DNA of 64,000 nt from Semisulcospira habei. Its lineage: Eukaryota; Mollusca; Gastropoda; Semisulcospiridae. Every line of letters begins with the position of its first letter. Positions within the stretch are counted from its first letter, which is position 1. The translations under genes and the position numbers were made by a program. The stretch covers positions 96,869,585 to 96,933,584 of the forward strand of contig BTPG01000006.1 in NCBI GenBank assembly GCA_036245525.1. The letters are read 5' to 3'. Below, one piece after another: positions 50,750 through 59,050 of this stretch. The notes under the pieces were generated by a model. That model was not told the DNA's origin. It saw only the letters and a list, made by a program, of their open reading frames with translations, and searched no databases.

Positions 50750-51628
50750 ATGAGTGGTCTTGGTCCAAAGCCGAGAATCATACCAGTTGCGTGTCCAGTA
50801 ACAGAGTTGAAAGATTTGGCAGACGTACAGGATTTTGAGAAGGAAGGGGAAATTGGAGAAATATATGGTTTTGAACTTGATTCCTATGGCATGTACAAGA
50901 GAAAAGTAATTGTTGACATAAAAGACGGTGAAAAACAGATTCCTAAACTTGGTCAGCTACGTGATGTTACTGTACCTACTCCACCTGTAAATAATGTGCC
51001 CTACAACTTAATACATGTGGGTACTAAATGGGTTGTTTCACCTGTACCGGCACCACCACCCACAATTGACTGGGACATAAAGATTGAATTTATTAGTCCT
51101 TATGTATACACTGATGATGAAGGCGCCTTAGTGTTTAGGAAGGTTGTTAATTCTGGGCCGCTTATTGTAAGCCTTGTTCCAAGTTTTGCCCTAGACAACA
51201 ATAGCAGAGAAAAACTGAAAGTTGAAAATTATGAGAAACGAAGATATCTTCTTACAACTAGAAAGGGTAGATCAGATACTTCTGTTGTGTTTATGCCAGC
51301 AAGCTTAGTCGTGGCTAGAGAAGCGACAATAGTATTTGAAATTATCATGAAATCTGTTGCTACTGCTAAAGAGGCTCAAATTGCACAAGGAATTAAACTT
51401 ACATGGGATGAAACAGTATCAGAATCATCAAAGGTCTTTATTGCTATTACAAAAAATAATGATGTTATTAATGTTTCGAGCAGTATTCCAGCTGTCAAGG
51501 TGGTGGTTGACAAAACAACTTTTGTTCGTCTAACTTACATAAACCTTGAACACATTGATCTTGTTGCATTTTATTATGCTAGTAAATTGTATACTTTTGA
51601 AGAGTTGCAAAATGTAATTGCTGATTAA
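50750..51628 (+). CDS. Polinton conserved protein, function unknown
   Basis: About 292 residues from MSGLGPKPRIIPVACPVTEL. The sequence alternates short charged and hydrophobic stretches typical of a beta-rich protein: EIGEIYGFELDSYGMYKR, PVPAPPPTIDWDIKIEFISP, GPLIVSLVPSFALD and IDLVAFYYASKLYTFEELQN. No signal peptide, catalytic motif or transmembrane helix is evident. By position among the structural genes it may be a virion component, for example a fibre or cement-like protein, but nothing specific supports this. The next gene starts 20 bases after its stop. Confidence 0.6.
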   Translation: MSGLGPKPRIIPVACPVTELKDLADVQDFEKEGEIGEIYGFELDSYGMYKRKVIVDIKDGEKQIPKLGQLRDVTVPTPPVNNVPYNLIHVGTKWVVSPVPAPPPTIDWDIKIEFISPYVYTDDEGALVFRKVVNSGPLIVSLVPSFALDNNSREKLKVENYEKRRYLLTTRKGRSDTSVVFMPASLVVAREATIVFEIIMKSVATAKEAQIAQGIKLTWDETVSESSKVFIAITKNNDVINVSSSIPAVKVVVDKTTFVRLTYINLEHIDLVAFYYASKLYTFEELQNVIAD

Positions 51629-51638
51629 AAAAATATTT

Positions 51639-51648
51639 GTCATAAAAA
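51639..51648 (+). promoter_or_regulatory. ATG-proximal CATAAAAA motif
   Basis: GTCATAAAAA directly abuts the ATG at 51649, as for neighbouring genes. Confidence 0.4.
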
Positions 51649-52275
51649 ATGGTGAACTTGTATCCACAAATACCACCTGAGCCTATTGAGCGTGATAAAA
51701 CATTAAAGGCAGATTCATTTCGTTTAATGAATATTACAGAAGCGTTGAAGTATTTGGAAGAAGAACAAGCAAAATACTCGAGGTGTAAACGCCGTTACAA
51801 TACGGTTTTCAATTCTGTACACAACACATCAATGGCCATGGGGGTGGTTTCAGCCGGATTATCTGTAGGAGGTATAACTCTTTTTGCAACGGGGGTGGGA
51901 AGTGTTATAGGAATTGCTGTTGAAGGTATTGGTCTTGTCACAAGTCTAGCATGCTTTGGTATGGAAACCCTTAACAAAAAAATTTATATGAAGTTGCAAA
52001 AGCATGAAGCATTGAGTACACTTGCTGGAGCTAAGCTAAGCAGTATAAAACTTATTATTAGTAAGGCTTTGGAAAATAATGAAATTGATGATGAAGAATT
52101 TAAGCGAGTCCAGGATGATTTGGCTAACTATAAACAACAAAAATCTGAAATACAGAATAAGATGCGTAGTCAGGCTGTAAATGTTGAAGAGCTAAAGAAA
52201 TCTTTTTTAGAACAAGGAAAAAAGATAGGCGTAGAAGAAACTATGAAAAAAGTTCGAGAACTTACAAGCAAGTAA
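51649..52275 (+). CDS. Polinton membrane protein with Gly-rich helices, function unknown
   Basis: 208 residues. After a charged N-terminal helix (EALKYLEEEQAKYSRCKRRY) comes a long Gly-rich hydrophobic block (about 64-105) including MGVVSAGLSVGGITLFATGV and VIGIAVEGIGLVTSLACFG, compatible with two membrane helices or a hairpin insertion. The rest is a helical, Lys/Glu-rich coiled coil (VQDDLANYKQQKSEIQNKMR). The layout recalls pore-forming or membrane-remodelling proteins, but that is only a resemblance. Another frame runs past its stop to a PPPDYY end at 52372 (see the next entry). Confidence 0.65.
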   Translation: MVNLYPQIPPEPIERDKTLKADSFRLMNITEALKYLEEEQAKYSRCKRRYNTVFNSVHNTSMAMGVVSAGLSVGGITLFATGVGSVIGIAVEGIGLVTSLACFGMETLNKKIYMKLQKHEALSTLAGAKLSSIKLIISKALENNEIDDEEFKRVQDDLANYKQQKSEIQNKMRSQAVNVEELKKSFLEQGKKIGVEETMKKVRELTSK

Positions 52276-52592
52276 CGATAGGTTTTGGTAATCCATTATT
52301 TTTGTCATACACTTCGCAAAGAGATGTCATGCCTGCTCATTTGATGCCATCAGCCCCACCACCAGATTATTACTAAAAAAAAGTTTTCTTGTTGTCCTTG
52401 TAACTTGAGAAATCTGTCCGAGTGTCTTATGACTTGGGTTAAGAACTTATGATAACTAACGTCAAAGTTACTTGTAAGTTGTAGGTAACTTTGAAATTAG
52501 TTATCAAGTAAGATCACATTATTCTAGACAGTTACATGAACAGTAACTTCATAAGTTATTCACAGGCAAAGTTTTTTTTATTTTATTATAAA
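52276..52592. other. Longest non-coding gap in the Polinton, with a possible short PPxY frame
   Basis: No gene start is clear. A frame open from about 52190 to 52374, offset from the 208-residue gene, ends FLSYTSQRDVMPAHLMPSAP followed by Pro-Pro-Asp-Tyr-Tyr. It has an internal ATG giving only 15 residues. A partly self-complementary segment (GATAACTAACGTCAAAG-like / CTTTGAAATTAGTTATC-like) lies at about 52451-52506. Confidence 0.35.
52582..52592 (+). promoter_or_regulatory. ATG-proximal TATAAA motif
   Basis: TTTATTATAAA precedes the ATG at 52593 in A/T-only sequence. Confidence 0.45.
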
Positions 52593-53108
52593 ATGAACCA
52601 AGACGAATTACTTCTTCTTAATGATATCAATGCGGTAGAGAACAAAGACTTAGACTCGAAAAAACAACGCATTCTTTCTGTTATTGTCTCAGGCAAATCA
52701 AAGACTTATCTCGGAAAACAATACATGGTAGAAGACATAGAGTCTCTCACCGCTGACGAACTATTAAAACTTCATGCTAAATATGAAAACCATATTGCTT
52801 CACTAATGACACGCGATTTAAGCAGGTCTCTTATTTACCTATACACAAAAGCTGTTAATCACTTCATACCAATAGACACTGACAGCCTTTCTCATGATCT
52901 CGAAAGCAACCCTATAGTTTCTAGTTCGATTGGCAAATTAGCATGTACCATGTTTTACAAGTTTGGCAATTACCTTGCACCTGCCGTAACTTTGATGGTA
53001 ACTAGTAGTTATATCGATTTTTCAAAAATAAATTTTACTGCAGAAGAAAAAGAAGTATCAAATGGACGAGACGACTCCAGTTTTGACGCAGGTTCAAACT
53101 GTGACTAA
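52593..53108 (+). CDS. Polinton conserved small protein with C-terminal hydrophobic segment
   Basis: About 171 residues, start chosen at MNQDELLLLNDINAVENKD next to the A/T-rich TATAAA. Recognisable blocks are KTYLGKQYMVEDIESLTADEL (near residue 35), KYENHIASLMTRDLSRSLIY and a hydrophobic stretch LACTMFYKFGNYLAPAVTLM. I recall the Y-L-G-K and Met-Thr-Arg-Asp-Leu pattern in other invertebrate Polintons, so it is probably a core element gene. Function is unknown. Its last 47 bases overlap the next gene in another frame. Confidence 0.6.
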   Translation: MNQDELLLLNDINAVENKDLDSKKQRILSVIVSGKSKTYLGKQYMVEDIESLTADELLKLHAKYENHIASLMTRDLSRSLIYLYTKAVNHFIPIDTDSLSHDLESNPIVSSSIGKLACTMFYKFGNYLAPAVTLMVTSSYIDFSKINFTAEEKEVSNGRDDSSFDAGSNCD

Positions 53109-53463
53109 GGTTAAAAGTCAAGGAAGGGTTGATGCTGGAAAAAGACTGGCTGAATGGAACAGGCAAAAAAAATTACAGATTCAAAAAGAACAAAATAATA
53201 TAACTGATCCACCATCAACAGCACCAGAGCCGTCACTCCCTAATCAAAGTGAGAGACAAACAACTAAGTCTAACCCTCAAACAACAAAATATATAGTTGC
53301 TGGATTTGCTGTAGGATTCTGTTACGTAGGTTACCAATTATACAAAAAATACAAACCACAGACTCAAACAGTGTCCAAAAAATCAAGCACTCCAAAAATA
53401 AAAGAAGAAGTCTCCACATTACCAACAGTGTCAAAACCTTTGGACTCATTTTACATGCAGTAA
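53062..53463 (+). CDS. Polinton single-pass membrane protein, function unknown
   Basis: 133 residues from MDETTPVLTQVQTV. A basic segment RVDAGKRLAEWNRQKKLQIQ (about 22-41) is followed by a Pro/Ser/Thr-rich linker, a membrane helix YIVAGFAVGFCYVGYQLY (about 76-93) and a Lys-rich, Pro-rich tail. The Gly-Lys-Arg-Leu-Ala-Glu-x-Asn-Arg block is a pattern I recall in homologous Polinton proteins. The start overlaps the previous gene by 47 bases, which implies translation of both frames from this region. Confidence 0.6.
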   Translation: MDETTPVLTQVQTVTKVKSQGRVDAGKRLAEWNRQKKLQIQKEQNNITDPPSTAPEPSLPNQSERQTTKSNPQTTKYIVAGFAVGFCYVGYQLYKKYKPQTQTVSKKSSTPKIKEEVSTLPTVSKPLDSFYMQ

Positions 53464-53499
53464 ATAAATTAATTATTTTAATTTTTGTGGTATAAGAAA

Positions 53500-53733
53500 A
53501 TGAACGACGCAAATAATAATATCATGAACCTCGTCTATCACTCTGCCGTAATAAGCGGGCTAACCGTTGCTTATTCTATGCTGGGGAAAAGTCTTCTCAA
53601 AATGAAATCAGCAGACCTCAGTAGACTCGATTTCGAAGACAGCACTAAGCTAATTGTAGTTGTTACAGCGTCGATTGCGACAAAAGACTTTCTTGTCAAG
53701 CAGGGAATTATTCCCGAAAATGTTTCTATGTAA
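53500..53733 (+). CDS. Polinton small membrane protein, function unknown
   Basis: 77 residues from MNDANNNIMNLVYHSAVISG, after GGTATAAGAAA. Two short hydrophobic helices (YHSAVISGLTVAYSML and LIVVVTASIATKDFLV) flank the charged segment KMKSADLSRLDFEDSTK. The last part, Asp-Phe-Leu-Val-Lys-Gln-Gly-Ile-Ile-Pro, is a pattern I recall in other Polintons. A virion membrane or morphogenesis role is possible. Confidence 0.6.
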   Translation: MNDANNNIMNLVYHSAVISGLTVAYSMLGKSLLKMKSADLSRLDFEDSTKLIVVVTASIATKDFLVKQGIIPENVSM

Positions 53734-53744
53734 ATAAAAATAAT

Positions 53745-54179
53745 ATGGCGACGATAGCTATTATAATTGGTGGAGCGATGGTTAACGCATTGGCATTTAG
53801 TGGCTCTAATTATCTCTTTTCAAAAATGGGTAGAGAAGAATCTGCAGAAGAATTAAAACGTCATAATGAAGCATCTGAAAAACTTGCTCAAGCCCAGCAA
53901 GATTATGAAAAGAATAGAATTGAGAAACTTGATTTCATCAATGAAAAACTCAGGCTTGAAGGTCACGCACAGCATACGTTTTCAAATACAGACGAAGCAA
54001 TCCGTGAGTATTTTTTAGTCACGGGTGAAGATATGTCTATCCCAAAACCAAAACTAAGTGACTATTACAAACCAAGCACACAACAAAGAAACGGGGAGAT
54101 AATCTTTGTTCTAGTGGGAATGACATTTGTTTATTTTACAGGAGTTTTCATTGCTAGAAAAAATGGCAGCCGAAAATAA
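53745..54179 (+). CDS. Polinton two-pass membrane protein, function unknown
   Basis: 144 residues. An N-terminal hydrophobic segment (MATIAIIIGGAMVNALAFSG), a helical charged middle (HNEASEKLAQAQQDYEKNRI), the block FSNTDEAIREYFLVTGEDM, then LSDYYKPSTQQRNGEIIFVL leading into a second hydrophobic helix (IIFVLVGMTFVYFTGVFIA) and a basic end. The Tyr-Lys-Pro-Ser and Asn-Gly-Glu pattern recurs in this Polinton protein family as I remember it. The last 17 bases overlap the integrase start. Confidence 0.65.
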   Translation: MATIAIIIGGAMVNALAFSGSNYLFSKMGREESAEELKRHNEASEKLAQAQQDYEKNRIEKLDFINEKLRLEGHAQHTFSNTDEAIREYFLVTGEDMSIPKPKLSDYYKPSTQQRNGEIIFVLVGMTFVYFTGVFIARKNGSRK

Positions 54180-55123
54180 ACTATCAAAAATATATTACTC
54201 TCCATCAGGCTATTGGAAAGGAGCAACAGCTATTCAAAAATTACATGCCGCTGTGGGCGGAGATATAACACTCAATCAAGTCAAGCAATGGTTACAGAGA
54301 CAGGCAATTTGGCAGATATATTTACCTGCTCCAAGAAAAATAACAAGACCCCATTTTGAAAACACTACCCCAAATGACACACACCAAATGGACCTCCTGT
54401 TCTTACCACATGACACAATAAGAAAGAAACGATACAAGTATGCACTGACTGTTGTAGACATTGCTTCAAGGTATAAAGACGCTGAACCCATATCTGACAA
54501 AACAGCTACCACAGTTGCTACAGCATTAACAAAAATATATGGTCGAGGCCCTTTAAGATACCCCAGACTAGTGCAGGTTGATGATGGATCAGAATTCAAA
54601 GGTGCAGTTAATCAGTTATTTGCTAAGCATGGCGTACTGGTCAGAAGAGGCATTCCAGGTGTACACAGATCACAGGCAATTGTAGAAAACTTTCAACAAA
54701 CAGTTGTCAGAGAGACTTTTCAGTTACCAGTATTCTAAGGAACTCATGCATGACACCCGTAACACTGAGTGGGTAAAGAGATTACCACATGTGATAAAAG
54801 CAATGAACAATGAAGGACACCCTAAGCCTGCTGATGCTATTAAATTGAAAACAATTGCAGAGCCAAAAAAAGGGCCAACCCCACCTCCAGACACAAGTTT
54901 ATTTACCAAACAGGTGAGATATTTATATCAACCAGGGGAAGCTGAGAATGACATCAGACGCAGGGCGACAGACCCCATCTGGTCAACATCTGTTCATAAT
55001 ATAAAAAAAATAATCCCTGGTCCAGACGCAACAATATATTATCTGTATGAGCCTGCGCCTCAGAGGGCATTTGTCAGAGAAGAATTACAGATTATTCCCC
55101 CAGACACCGTTACGCATTTTTAA
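54163..55123 (+). pseudogene. Polinton integrase (retroviral rve type) broken by one frameshift
   Basis: Start at MAAENKLSKIYYSPSGYWKG (ATG 54163), overlapping the previous gene. The N-terminal part has a helix-turn-helix-like region; the catalytic core carries the first Asp in THQMDLLFLP (residue ~76), the second in VQVDDGSEFKG (~143) and the Glu in RSQAIVENFQ (~178), in D,D-35-E-like spacing. The first frame runs to a stop at 54738. The C-terminal half (RLFSYQYSKEL, EWVKRLPHVIKAMNNEGHP, then an SH3-like VREELQIIPPD) is in a second frame starting at about 54704. The switch is consistent with a single extra base near 54700. As read, no full integrase is made unless ribosomes shift frame or the base is a sequencing error. 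This enzyme would insert the element and create the 5-6 bp target duplication. Confidence 0.9.
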
Positions 55124-58100
55124 TCATTTCATCAACTAACTCATTGATTAGTTCATCAACCAGTTCGTCAGCTATTTCTTCAGATAACTTGAGTCTGTAA
55201 TGACCTGGTGCATAAGCTTTTTCCTTACTGAAAAACACTCGTTTCGTGTCCCCTACTGCTAGAGACTTCTTATGTGTTTGGATCATTTCAATATTGTGTC
55301 TATTTGACCTCAGTGTTTTGTTTGGATAATCAGGCATCAGTTCTCCATCTAATACTTGCTTATAATGTTCATGTCGAATGTCTTTATTTTTTATTGCTGT
55401 TTTCTTGATACCTTTGGCTTTGGATTGACTTCCCTTTTGATGCAGTATAGAATACATTTTTGATCTCAGTCCAACATACTCAACTATAGGCACACCATTT
55501 AGTTCATCCTTAAACTTTCCAGGCACTTTCTTGTTTTGTGTGCTAAACAGTGGATGGTCTTTAGGGTAATCAGACGTGTCATACATGTGTAGTTCTGTTT
55601 TCATGTCTTCATAAAAGTCTTCAGTACATACGTCTATGATCATAGAGTCAGTGTCAGTGTATAGCAGACGACACTCAGGATACTTTGGTTTGAAGTAATC
55701 ATAATAAAATTCAAGCATCAACAGTTTTGACAATTCAAGAATTGCCATACCAATAAATACTGGCTTGTCTAGTTTAACAATCTTTTTTTTGAGTGACACT
55801 GCATACAATGATGAATGAAATTCTTTATACCCTGTGTACTGGGGCTTACCTGTAAGTTTAATTGCACCTGATTCAGTTGTGACTAGTCTCACATCTTTTC
55901 TGTGATGAGGATTTTCCATTGTCTTACCAAAACAAGCATTGTTCATAAGCTTAAAGAAGTCTTTGTCAAATGCAGTGTTGCCGTCTCTGGCACGCAATGT
56001 GGTGTTCTTCATTATGTAATCTTTCATGAAAGCACTCTGATCAAATTGAATTCCTCTGTGAACTTTCTTTAGTACTAACCCGTGTCTGATGTAAAACTGC
56101 AACAAGCGATAGTGACACACGTAATTAAATTTGTCATTCAGATTGGGTACAAGTTTAGTGTCTTCTTTTTTCCCCGTCATACTCATTTTCTCAACAGCCA
56201 ACGGATAATCATTGTGGTAATCATGTAGGTGGTGTGGGTACTCCAGGTCTACTTCAAAGATCCAACCCTTTTCATCATTTTGACCTCGATCCATAATATA
56301 TTTTGTTAATTTTTTTATACCATACTGTGACAAATCATACAAACAAAAGTTTTTTAATGGTAATAATTCACACATCGCGAATCCGTACAAATTGTTAGCG
56401 TCCACGTACGTAATAAATGACCTTGGCTTTGAGGGGTCAAAGTCATCAAGATATTTATTATTTGCCTTGGCATAATTGTTTGCTGCTAGACTAATCCCTC
56501 CCCTCAATCCACGTTCCACCATTTCACCCATCGTACGATCAGACAACAGGTCTATAAATATCTTACTGGATTTCAAAAATGCATCCCATGTCATGCCAGG
56601 ACTAGTGATGTAACAAGCAGGGTCAAGCTTGTAGTGTAACAAACCCTTTTCACGGTAACTTTCAAATACGTCTGCTAGCAAACAAACGTCAGCTTTCAAG
56701 TACTGGTCATGGTAATCACCAATTGTCTGACATCCTAACTTCCCCCATGCATCAAGTGCGTGTTGATATTCAGAGTCAGAAATACCTTTACCAGTTAGTG
56801 TAGAATAAAATTTCTCTTTTGGTGGCAGTCTTGTTTCTTCAAAAACTACCCAGTCACTGATGTACTCATATGGATAGACTCCTTTCTTAATCAATTCTGG
56901 CTCAAAATATTTACTTGTTATTGGATACTCAGTCAGTCCTTCTGCTAGACTAGCCAACCCTAAAGACAGATGTTGCATGGAGTCATAAAATGCTAATTTG
57001 TCTAACCTAAAAGTCAAGTATTTTTCAGTTGTCTGGGCAATGCAACTAATTTTTCTGTAAGACTCATCAACAGCCTGCATGATGATGTGTGAATCATATC
57101 CCTTCAGATTGTGGAAAAAGATTGGTAACTTATATGTCTTAGGATCTGTTTTTAATAACAAGTTACAATTGTTATGTGCAGCGCCTCTGTAACATCCAGT
57201 TATGTGATCATGGTCACGAACTTTATCACCCCCCAGAGGCTGTTCACAAATCCAACACATCTCAGCTGTATCAAATTTCAGTTTGTCTTCTTCTGTCATC
57301 ACCAAAGGCATCTGACATGTTGTGAGATACTGTACTACCTGACTATACAGATGTCTCATTTCTGTTAAAAACAGACATGCTGCATTTTCACCTCTGTAGA
57401 TAACAGGCTCTGAATGAAGACCGTCTGACCTAACAATAATGTATCCAAAAGAACACACCACTTGGTCACTCAATTTTATAGTCTTTGGTAATGACTCTGG
57501 AATTGGACCTTCATATGGAACGACGAGTGATTCAAAATCTGCGTATACTACAAACGGCAGCTTTTGTTGATTCCCATAGTTTTTAAAATACACTTGACTA
57601 CCAGACTCTGGATACTTAAGTACAGTTTGTATGTCATCAGCTGACCTACAATGTAGAATGTGTTTATGTGCCACTGCAATAGAGGAGAATCTTTGTAAAC
57701 ATCTCTTACACACTTCCTGTTTACCATTATGTTTTGATACATGATTATGAATTAGACGTGACATATTTCTGATAATTGTGTAGTGAAAGTTATCACCAGA
57801 GCTTATTAGCAACATATCAACATGTTTATCTTCTGACTGTCCATATGTTGGGGCAATTGGTGATACTCTAATTGGCTGTAACTTATTCTCTGACTCATTT
57901 TCCCACACATACACATTCACAGATATACCAGGATTTAGTTTTTCAAACAAGTCTATGTCCTCTATTTTAACAGGGAACTCAATGCCACTGAAGTTGAGTT
58001 CGTTTATAAATTTGGTATAGTTAGATACACGTTCAGGTTTTGTTTTTACAAAATGAAGTTTAGAAAGCACACACCACATGAAACATAAATTATCATTGTT

Positions 58101-58535
58101 CTGAATATTGACGACAGCCTTTTTTTTTGCAACCTCAGTTGGAAGTGGTATCCATGATTTGCCTAAAATAGGATGATATCTTGACTGCTTTAGTTGTAGT
58201 TCATGTACAAGGCCTTCATGCCAGCCAGACCCTTGCATTTCTGCTCTGTCAATTGCTTCATGGAAGTCTGGTAACAATCTTTCTCTAAACACTTTCTCTA
58301 GTTCTCTTCTCGAATTAACTGTGTGCTGCCTTGTCGAGATATACGTTACAATAACTTTACCAACATCTCTGACAAATTCTATTTTTGCAACAATCTGAAT
58401 CTTTACACTATCAGAAAGAAGGTTATTTTGTATGACTAAAAAAGATCTTTCTATTGATTCATAGACATTGTAAATATTATATATAGGTAAGTCAGTTGTG
58501 TGAAACACGTTTCTTAATCTTTGACGGTTGTCCAT
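55110..58535 (-). CDS. Polinton protein-primed family B DNA polymerase
   Basis: 1141 residues, one open frame, ATG at 58535 after AATAAAAAAG. The 3'-5' exonuclease motifs are YADFESLVV (~331), FHNLKGYDSHI (~474) and the DYHDQYLKADVCLLAD region (~607). Polymerase motifs are VDANNLYGFAM (motif A, ~711), LMNNACFGKTMEN (motif B, ~863) and LLYTDTDSMI (motif C, ~957). A Cys/His pair set CKRCLQRF...HKHILHC lies near 276-296, and CWICEQPLGG...DHDHITG...HNNCN near 427-458 resembles an HNH/endonuclease VII-type zinc site inserted between exo I and exo II. The first 270 residues are a Polinton-type N-terminal domain. The gene replicates the element by protein priming at its inverted ends. Its stop overlaps the end of the convergent integrase gene. 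Confidence 0.95.
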   Translation of the reverse strand: MDNRQRLRNVFHTTDLPIYNIYNVYESIERSFLVIQNNLLSDSVKIQIVAKIEFVRDVGKVIVTYISTRQHTVNSRRELEKVFRERLLPDFHEAIDRAEMQGSGWHEGLVHELQLKQSRYHPILGKSWIPLPTEVAKKKAVVNIQNNDNLCFMWCVLSKLHFVKTKPERVSNYTKFINELNFSGIEFPVKIEDIDLFEKLNPGISVNVYVWENESENKLQPIRVSPIAPTYGQSEDKHVDMLLISSGDNFHYTIIRNMSRLIHNHVSKHNGKQEVCKRCLQRFSSIAVAHKHILHCRSADDIQTVLKYPESGSQVYFKNYGNQQKLPFVVYADFESLVVPYEGPIPESLPKTIKLSDQVVCSFGYIIVRSDGLHSEPVIYRGENAACLFLTEMRHLYSQVVQYLTTCQMPLVMTEEDKLKFDTAEMCWICEQPLGGDKVRDHDHITGCYRGAAHNNCNLLLKTDPKTYKLPIFFHNLKGYDSHIIMQAVDESYRKISCIAQTTEKYLTFRLDKLAFYDSMQHLSLGLASLAEGLTEYPITSKYFEPELIKKGVYPYEYISDWVVFEETRLPPKEKFYSTLTGKGISDSEYQHALDAWGKLGCQTIGDYHDQYLKADVCLLADVFESYREKGLLHYKLDPACYITSPGMTWDAFLKSSKIFIDLLSDRTMGEMVERGLRGGISLAANNYAKANNKYLDDFDPSKPRSFITYVDANNLYGFAMCELLPLKNFCLYDLSQYGIKKLTKYIMDRGQNDEKGWIFEVDLEYPHHLHDYHNDYPLAVEKMSMTGKKEDTKLVPNLNDKFNYVCHYRLLQFYIRHGLVLKKVHRGIQFDQSAFMKDYIMKNTTLRARDGNTAFDKDFFKLMNNACFGKTMENPHHRKDVRLVTTESGAIKLTGKPQYTGYKEFHSSLYAVSLKKKIVKLDKPVFIGMAILELSKLLMLEFYYDYFKPKYPECRLLYTDTDSMIIDVCTEDFYEDMKTELHMYDTSDYPKDHPLFSTQNKKVPGKFKDELNGVPIVEYVGLRSKMYSILHQKGSQSKAKGIKKTAIKNKDIRHEHYKQVLDGELMPDYPNKTLRSNRHNIEMIQTHKKSLAVGDTKRVFFSKEKAYAPGHYRLKLSEEIADELVDELINELVDEMIKNA

Positions 58536-58627
58536 CTTTTTTATTTGTCCGACAAAAAAATAAATAGAAAATTATATAATGAAAATGGCACTTTATTGAC
58601 TAAAATCTATATAATAGACAAAATTAA

Positions 58628-59023
58628 TCACCAACTAATAAGCCACTTCATTGATATGTCTTCTGTGGTATCATTTTCAAGCTTTTGCATGTGTAATATC
58701 GTTTTACTGACAGTAATAAATTTAACATTTTTATTTTCTTTTTTTATTTGATAGTATATGTTTAAACACATAATCTTAAACCAGTCAGATTTAGCATCAT
58801 AAACTAAAAAATTTGCTGTCCTATTATTATAAAGTGGAAAAGTATTAGAATATCCAAGATAAAAACTATATGTCATGTACATCTTCATCGGTGATGGGAG
58901 TTCTGAAAAAGGGCGTCTAACTTGTGTTTTTAAGTCACTAATAAGCATAAAATCCCTGAAACTCGATGTAATATCCATGAATTTACCAATAGGCCAATTT
59001 TGATCCTCTTGTCCGTCCATCAT
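58628..59023 (-). CDS. Polinton small protein, function unknown
   Basis: 131 residues (or 130 from the second Met), preceded on its strand by TCTATAAAAA next to the ATG. It contains SSFRDFMLISDLKTQVRRPF, MKMYMTYSFYLGYSNTFPLY and YDAKSDWFKIMCLNIYYQIK; it is basic and aromatic-rich. There is no transmembrane helix, nuclease or protease signature, and I do not recognise a family. It sits between polymerase and packaging ATPase on the same strand, 92 bases from the polymerase start and 27 from the ATPase stop, suggesting co-expression with them. Confidence 0.6.
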   Translation of the reverse strand: MMDGQEDQNWPIGKFMDITSSFRDFMLISDLKTQVRRPFSELPSPMKMYMTYSFYLGYSNTFPLYNNRTANFLVYDAKSDWFKIMCLNIYYQIKKENKNVKFITVSKTILHMQKLENDTTEDISMKWLISW

Positions 59024-59034
59024 TTTTTATAGAC
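59024..59034 (-). promoter_or_regulatory. ATG-proximal TATAAAA motif
   Basis: On the minus strand GTCTATAAAAA directly abuts the ATG at 59023, the same arrangement as at plus-strand genes. Confidence 0.45.
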
Positions 59035-59050
59035 AAACCAAAAAGATAAA

